Below are positions 58,156-64,000 of a stretch of DNA of 64,000 nucleotides, piece by piece (within the stretch, counting starts at the first letter, position 1; each line of letters opens with the position of its first letter). A program made the position numbers and the translations under genes. A model generated the notes under the pieces. That model saw only the letters and a program-made list of their open reading frames with translations, searched no databases and was not told the DNA's origin. Source of the stretch: Posidonia oceanica (taxonomy: Eukaryota; Streptophyta; Magnoliopsida; Alismatales; Posidoniaceae); assembly GCA_037176725.1 (NCBI GenBank), contig JAZBRS010000049.1:37688001-37752000 (forward strand), in the 5' to 3' direction.

Positions 58156-59735
58156 TGTACAGGGGAGAAAGTGCAGTGCTACTAGTGCAGAAACCTCAGG
58201 TACCTGTAATCAGAGTTGCAGTTCATCAGATCAGGTATAAGCATGTAACCACTGGCTGGTAAAGATGCAGATTTCAAAGCTAGCAAAGCAGTTTAGCAAG
58301 TTAACAGCTAGCATTCAGAGTGCAGATATTAAACACATTCGGACAAAGGTAGCTCTGCTGAGGCAAAGTGGTTGGTCAGAGCTCTAGACCGATGCAGCTT
58401 GAAGAAGGTCGGCGCATGCTTGATAGAAGTACTGTCTCAACGTCGAGCCAAGTTTTGTAGAGTAGGAAGATGGAAGGAAGGAATGACTGATGCTGTGCAT
58501 GCATGCATGGTTTGCAATTGTTATGCATAGATATGTGCATGATTTATGGTAGATGCTGTAAATGTATGCATGATTTTGCTTATATGCTGTAGCCCTCAGC
58601 ATATGGAGTGCTTGGTGTCTGCTGCAGAGGAAGAGAGGGGTCCCCGACTCACTGGACTCTACTCAAACTCTTAACTTGCTGGTGGCGCTCAGGAAAGGGT
58701 TATTTGCACTGCGTGGGTGGTGGGTGGTGAGGATAGGCTCCAGGCCAAACTCCCAAGGACCTGCACCTACTCTTTTTGCTTCTCTTTTCTCCCTCATAGG
58801 CATGCAGGTTTCCCCTATCCCTAACATGGAGGCAATGGGCACCTTGTTGAAGCTGGGGAGCTACTTGCTAGGCCTTGATGGGTTTATAGGCTCTACAGGG
58901 TTTGTGTATTCCCCAAACGCAAACTTTTGCTCATCTTTAAGACAGGTAAGGGATGGGATTGTGCTACTTGCTTTTTTCTTTTTCTGGACTTGACCTTTGT
59001 CTTTCCTCTTTTTTTCTTGCTTATTTTGTTTTTCTTTCTTTTTTGCTCTCTTTTTTTCTTCTTTCTTTTTTTTTTGCAGGCTGGCGCTATCCCTGGCTTA
59101 GAGGTAATGGGCGCCGGGGTTTTGAAGCGGGTTTGAAGCTCCCAAGTGCAAAATGGTGGACCATCTCTGAAGTAATTCAGAGGGACAGGGTTATGCTACA
59201 TGCCTCTATCTCTAGGGCCTGCTTCTGCCTTCGCCTTCTATTTGCTTTTTCTTTTATGCCCATGCTCAGACATTTTCTTTTATGGCTCACATTCTTGCTC
59301 ACACCCTAGCATTTTATCTCCCTCGGGAGGTGCAAGTCCTAAGGGGTTTGTTTATTTCGCCCATTCTCACTTGAAAGGTGGCTCCCTCACTAGCTAAGAT
59401 GCCTAAGTAGTGTTAGGTGAGGCAGGGTAGACTCCTTCCATAGCAGGCAAGCACATCCGATTTCATCATCGGGCCAGATGCGATGCATGATTTTTGCTGG
59501 GAATTTTAGTTTTTGCTTGAGATATGCTGAATTAGACGAAAATGCAAGGATATATGCAGAGAGAGCGAGAATGCAAGGGACAAGATTGGAATGCAGAAAG
59601 ATATACAAGGAAAAAAGAGGATGCAAAGGACGGGATGGGAGAGAACGCTCTGCAAGGCAGGGGCCGGTCTACTGATAGTATTTCTTGAGATAGCATGCAT
59701 TGACCGACTCTGACTGCCCAAACTGGTCCATGTCC
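58156..59735 (-). other. Spacer between integrase and extra ORF, with diverged repeats
   Basis: No coding domain. Two diverged copies of a block (CTATCCCT...GAGGCAATGGGCACC near 58815, CTATCCCTGGCTTAGAGGTA near 59086) each follow a T/C-rich run ending in AGG on the + strand. The rest has no recognised feature. ORFs at 58676-59309 follow the T-rich runs. Confidence 0.5.
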
Positions 59736-60690
59736 TCAAGAAATTGCCTGTTTGACCACAAAGGGGCCACGCCAGTTGGGTCGGAATTTGCCTCGACCGT
59801 CTGACAGGTGGATGGCCCGCAAGACGAGGTCACCTAGCTGAAAGCTCCTGGGCCGCACCTTCTTCAGGTATGCTATTGCCATCCGCTTCTGGTAGGAGCG
59901 AGCGTTGTGCATTGCTTGCAATCTGCGCTCATCAATTATGTTGAGCTGGGAGCAGCAGTCCTCGACCCATTCTACTTCTTCCTGCTCTACTTCTCACAGG
60001 ATTCGCAGAGAAGGGATCTCCACTTCGACAGGCAGCACTGCCTCCATGCCATACGCCAGCGAGTACAGGGTGGCTCCTGTCGAGGTCCGCACTGATGTCC
60101 TGTACGCCTAGAGTGCGTACGGGAGCTTATCATGCCAATCTTTGTGGGTTTCTGCCATCTTCTTCATTATTTTCATAATGTTTTTATTGGCAGACTCCAC
60201 TGCTCCGTTCATCTATGGCCGGTATGGTGAGATCTATGATGCTTGATCTGATGCTTCTACAGGTATTCCTCGATCCTCTTTGCAATGAAGTTCGAGCCGT
60301 TGTCAGAGATGATTGCATGCAGGACCCTATATTGGGTGACAATGTTATTTCTGATAAATCTCTCTGTCACCGCAGCTATGATCGCCTTGTAGGAGGCTGC
60401 TTCCACCCACTTAATGAAATAATCTATCGCTACCAGGATGATGCGTTGACCATTCGATGCAGCAGGGTGTATAGCGTCGATGACATCAATCCCCCAGGTG
60501 GAGAAAGGGCCATGGCGAGGACATGCTATGCAATTCCTGCGGGGGAGCATGCATAAGATTACCATGGATCTGGCAGTTGTGGCATCTACGCACGAACTGG
60601 CAGTAGTCTGCCTCCATGGTTGACCAAAAGTAGCATTGCAACATGATTTTCTTGGCCAGTAGCACACCATTCATATGCGGACCACAAGTC
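59736..60690 (-). pseudogene. Integrase of element D
   Basis: Zinc-finger end CQFVRRCHNCQIHG, then the catalytic core: first Asp in GIDVIDAIHPAA, second Asp in ISDNGSNF, Glu in NGAVESANKN. [15 protein letters not shown] has a TAG at the position that is Trp in almost all gypsy integrases (about 60110). Other stops lie just before NGAVESANK and after PSLRIL. The C-terminal part (KVRPRSFQLGDLVLR, FRPNWRGPFVV) ends near 59736; no chromodomain is seen, as expected for the Tat clade. It would insert the element DNA in the nucleus if intact. Confidence 0.9.
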
Positions 60691-60701
60691 CCTGCATGAA
60701 C

Positions 60702-61430
60702 TTAGAGCATAAGCGTGTCAACCTCTTGCTTGCTCAAGCAGCGCAGGAGCATTTGACTGTATGACCTTCTGTATAACTGCCCTGCCCCTAACACGTACTT
60801 CGATGCCAAACGTGCCAAAGTTCTTCTATCTGTTGTTGAGGTGCCAGGCGTGTGGCTGCCGGACTCCAGGAAGGCTTTAATGTCACAATACCAAGGCTGC
60901 TCTTCCACCGGATCTGCCTCCTCTATGCTCATGCAGTGCGCAGGCTGCTCCATGCATGTAACTGATACATCCACTGCTCGGTCTTCAGGTATACTGAGCC
61001 AGGATGCCAAGGTTGCTAGCGCATCTGCGTATGCATTCCTTGCCCTGTTCATGTACGAAAAGTGGATGCTTGTAAATTCTTCTATTAGCTTCAACAGGTG
61101 TTCGTGATATGGCACAAACTTTGGATCCTTTGTTCTCCAGTCGCCATTCACTTGAGAGATCACCAGCATGGCATCGCCGTGCACGTGCAGCTTCTGCGCC
61201 TCATGCTCGAGCGCGACCTTCAATCCTAGAATGCATGCTTCATATTCTGCTACATTATTAGTGCATTTGAAGGTCAGCTTCCTTGCAAAGCGGATCATCT
61301 ACCTCTGCGGCGTGGTCAGCACCGCGCCTATGCCTCGACCCTTCTTGTTGACAGTGCCATCAAAGTACAACTGCCAATGCTCTAAGTCTTCAAGGTCCTC
61401 CTCAGAGTCTTCCATTGCAAAGAGGATGTC
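60702..61430 (-). pseudogene. Second (Tat-type) RNase H of element D
   Basis: Includes WQLYFDGTVNKKGRGIGAVL, then a stop near 61299, then FKCTNNVAEYEACILGLKVAL (Glu), VHGDAMLVISQVNG (Asp) and a MNRARNAYADALATLAS block (Asp). These are the D-E-D-D residues of an RNase H. It lies after RT-RH and before integrase. This extra RNase H marks the Tat/Ogre group. A conserved tail (YCDIKAFLESG, LRCLSKQE) leads to integrase. Confidence 0.88.
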
Positions 61431-61442
61431 CTCATCTGGGAA

Positions 61443-63103
61443 CTACGTCTGGAGAGGCTGGTATTCAGGCAAAGAAAAGTCTGCAAAGTGATCTGCCATG
61501 GCTTGGCCCTTCATGGATCGTTGCGTGACAAAGGTGATGTCGTACTGAGACAACAGTACCTGCCACTTGACGCACCTGCCTATCATTGCTGGCTTCTGGA
61601 AGAGGAACTTGATGGGGTCATGTCGGTATAGAAGCCGGACTGGATATGCCATCATGTAGTGCCTCAGCTTCTGTGCAGTCTAGAAGAGGGATAAGCAGGT
61701 CTTCTCCATTGTGCTATACCTGGCTTCGCAATCATTAAATTTCTTGCTCAGGTAATAAATTGCATGCTCCTTTCTACCAGATTCATCATGTTGGCCCAAG
61801 ACGGTGCCCATGGAATGCTGCGTGGTAGAGAGGTAGATAAGCAGAGGTCTCTCCGGCGTGGGAGGGACCAAAACAGGAGGCTTGGTCAGAAGCTGTTTGA
61901 TCTTGTCAAAGGCAGCTTGGCACTCCTCGCTCCAGTTAATCTGTGCATTCTTCTTCAGGAGTTTGAAGATCGATTCGCATATAGGCGTGAGCTGCGCAAT
62001 GAACCGACTGATATACTGCAGCGTCCGAGCAGGCCTTGGACTTCTTTCTCTGTCCTGGGGGGTGGCACGTCCACGATGGCTTTTGCCTTCATCGGGTCCA
62101 CTTCAATCCCTCTCTGGCTAACAATGCAGCCCAGGAGCTTGCCGGAAGATACCTCGAATACGCATTTGCTGGGGTTAAGGCGCAGCTTGTACTTTTGCAC
62201 GCGGTCAAAGAGCTTCCTTAAGCAGGCAAGGTGATTCTCAGGCTCTTTGGTCTTGGCAATCATATCATCCACGTATACCTTAACTTCTTGATGCATGAGG
62301 TCGTGGAAAAGTGCGGTCATGGCCCTCTGATAGGTTGCGCCAGCATTTTGCAGCCCACATGGCATGACTTGGTAGCAGAAGACACCCAATGGGGTGATGA
62401 ACGATGTTTTCTCCATATCTTCCTCTGCCATTCTGATCTGGTTATAGCCAAAGAAGCCGTCCATGAAAGAAAGCATTTTGTGCCCTGCAGTGTTGTCGAC
62501 TAGGATGTCAATGTGTGGCAGTGGAAAATCATCCTTGGGACTTGCCTTGTTCAGGTCCCGATAGTCGATGCACATGCGGACTCGTCCATCTTTTTTGGGC
62601 ACTGGTACGACGTTTGCAAGCCACTCAAGGTAAAGGACGACCTTGAGGAAGTTAACATTGTGCTGCTTCATGATCTCCTCCGTGATCATGAGTAGCCACT
62701 GCGGTCGCCATCGCCTTAGCTTCTGCTTTACTGGCCTTGCGTTTGGGTCCAAGGGCAGGTTGTGCACAACTATCTCAATGTCAAGGCCAACCATATCCTC
62801 GTCACTCCAGGCGAAGACATCGGCGTACTCCTTCAAGAATGCGATGAATTCTGCTCTAACCTGGGGTGACAGAAGGGCTCTAATGCGGACCTCTCTGACT
62901 TCTTCTGCTGTGCCAATGCTGACAACCTCTGTCTCCTCCTCGACATGGAGGTTGGGGCCCTCTGGATCGTCGTCGTGGGGCCGGAACTCAGGCGATGGTT
63001 CATCATTCTCATCTTCGCCTGCATCCTCCTCCTCTTCATATGTAATAAGCTCCGAGAGGATCTCCTTCTCAAAGGTGGGGTCTGAGATATCGAAGGAGTG
63101 CAA
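61443..63103 (-). pseudogene. Reverse transcriptase - RNase H of element D
   Basis: Begins in an acidic linker and EEVVSIG-like region, then SPQVRAEFIAFLKEYADVFAW. The reverse transcriptase follows: PVPKKDGRVRMCIDYRDLNKAS, DFPLPHIDILVDNTAG, FMDGFFGYNQI and the catalytic YVDD near 62261-62281. A frameshift at about 62010 separates it from the thumb and first RNase H (INWSEECQAAFDKIK, HAIYYLSKKFNDCEARYSTMEK, then a stop at 61680; RCVKWQVLLSQYDI, MADHFADF). Apart from these breaks the sequence is well kept, so the element is young compared with A and C. Confidence 0.9.
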
Positions 63104-64000
63104 ATGTTCCGCTGCTTGGCCCTGGTGACGCTTCAGGATGGTTATGCTTACCCGAGTGTTTTTATACCCTCGATGCGCGACCTCTGTTCTGGCAAGCTCC
63201 TCGGCTAGCTTTGCCTGCTCTGACTCTACTGCTGGCTCTGCTGATTCTGTTGCTGCCTGTGCCGAGGCTAACTGTGCTACTACTTACTGTGCAGGGGTTG
63301 CATGTGCCACTGCTTGCTGCTGTACCATTGGTGCCTGCTATGCTATTACTTGTGCATGTTGTACTACTGCAGGGGCATGCTGTGCTGCTACTGTTATTTG
63401 CTGTGCTACTGGTATCTACTGCACTGTGATTTCCTCTGCATGCTTTGGTGCACTTGCTAGGGATATATCAGGCTGGCGGCTGATCAGGGCACTGTCGCCC
63501 GCTACGTTGCCTAAGTGTGGCATGCACTGCACGAACCATCTAGACCCACTCCCTAGCTACAGGGTGATCAGCTTATCTGGTCTAGTGGGTGCCTCAAGTG
63601 CTAGATCTTCCTCTAGGACCATGATAGAGGGATCTGTGGCCACGGCCTTCCCCTTCTTCTGTGCTGTCTCATGCTCTACGACATCTTGCGCCAACGACGC
63701 AAGCTGCTCCTAGAATAACTGCTCCAAGTCTCCTATTGAGAAATCGATCTGAGCGTTTGCAGCTGCTCCTGCCTCCTCATCCGAGGGTGAGTTGACGTAA
63801 TAAGTGACTGCCGGGCTTGCGGCCAGCCCTGGCTCGACTGCTGGGCTTTCAGCTGCTTGGGGTACTTGTTTTGCTACTGCTGGGTAGGCTGTCAGGGTCA
63901 CTACTGCTACTGGCGGGGAGGCACAACTGCTCTTTTGGGGGGCCAATGGTTGGGCCGCCATGCTTGGGGATGAAGTGCCAGTGCCCGTGGGTGACAGTGG
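63104..64000 (-). pseudogene. Element D, region upstream of reverse transcriptase
   Basis: In the same frame as reverse transcriptase (an ATG at 63961 is 286 codons upstream of 63103). It is Ala/Gln/Val-rich (for example QQITVAAQHAPAVVQ), with several in-frame TAG or TAA codons that lie in Gln-rich context and so look like decayed CAG/CAA. No protease motif could be recognised. Gag would lie further right, outside the window. Confidence 0.55.

Larger units (their letters stand above)
51050..64000 (-). mobile_element. Gypsy (Tat/Ogre-like) element D, 3' LTR and most of the interior
   Basis: Order from right to left: ORF upstream of pol (63961 on), RT-RNase H, second RNase H, integrase, spacer with repeats, plant-mobile-domain-like ORF, hairpin tandem array, polypurine tract, 3' LTR. 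A second RNase H of separate type between RT-RH and integrase is the mark of the Tat clade. Long LTRs, tandem repeats before the 3' LTR and the TGTAGACACC ends fit Ogre-like members. The 5' LTR lies beyond the window. It is inserted in element C. Confidence 0.88.

Noticed and set aside
58676..59309. Phe-rich ORFs on the + strand
   Set aside because: They read through T/C runs in the spacer of element D; I keep only the repeat and splice-like pattern as a finding.

Overview
This is nuclear DNA of a flowering plant, probably a eudicot; I cannot name the species. The evidence is a WRKY transcription factor of the WRKY75 type with the R-type intron found in plant WRKY genes, plant L1-type, Ty1/copia and Ty3/gypsy retrotransposons, and low gene density. 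All cellular gene content is in the first 33 kb. From about 33 kb to the end, everything is nested transposon. Positions and structures were read by eye; no alignment or database search was run. Layout, 1-33 kb: a tandem array of WRKY75-like units on the + strand. Each full unit has a CT-rich leader, exon 1 (380 bp), a long first intron, exon 2 (178 bp) and about 1 kb of downstream flank. Unit 1 (1622-6890), unit 3 (20580-27593) and unit 4 (28955-32744) each keep an open 185-codon reading frame across the splice junction. Unit 2 (exon 1 at 8252-8631) has lost exon 2: a gypsy element (A, from 13187) and a deletion replace it. A truncated downstream flank (846-1277) precedes unit 1. Introns of units 1-3 carry the same approximately 1.9-kb solo LTR with a CTTTT target duplication; the unit 4 intron has the empty site. 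All four introns carry a 0.5-kb inverted-repeat element. A block of about 7.1 kb, from the unit 1 intron into the unit 2 intron, is repeated almost exactly from the unit 3 intron into the unit 4 intron, so the array grew by a recent segmental duplication or unequal exchange. Unit 3 also has an internally deleted copia element in its intron. Layout, 33-64 kb: an L1-type LINE on the - strand (about 32930-41181) lies just downstream of unit 4. It is split inside its reverse transcriptase catalytic motif by a solo LTR (B, 34926-37480), and its ORF1 is cut by gypsy element C (41182-51049, + strand: 4.1-kb LTR, primer-binding site, decayed gag, no pol). Element C is itself cut by gypsy element D (51050 to beyond the window, - strand: 3' LTR, polypurine tract, hairpin-rich tandem array, a plant-mobile-domain-like extra ORF, integrase, a second RNase H, RT-RNase H). 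A, B, C and D are relatives of the Tat/Ogre type: long LTRs beginning TGTAGACA, a shared conserved LTR block, and in D a second RNase H domain. How it works together: the WRKY units probably give at least three near-identical group IIc transcription factors, which act in the nucleus on W-box promoters. Everything else is decaying mobile DNA. The most unusual features are the palindrome arrays: paired TTGGACGC/GCGTCCAA palindromes at about 235-bp spacing in the LTRs of A and D, and a 144-bp tandem repeat in D whose every unit carries several perfect hairpins.
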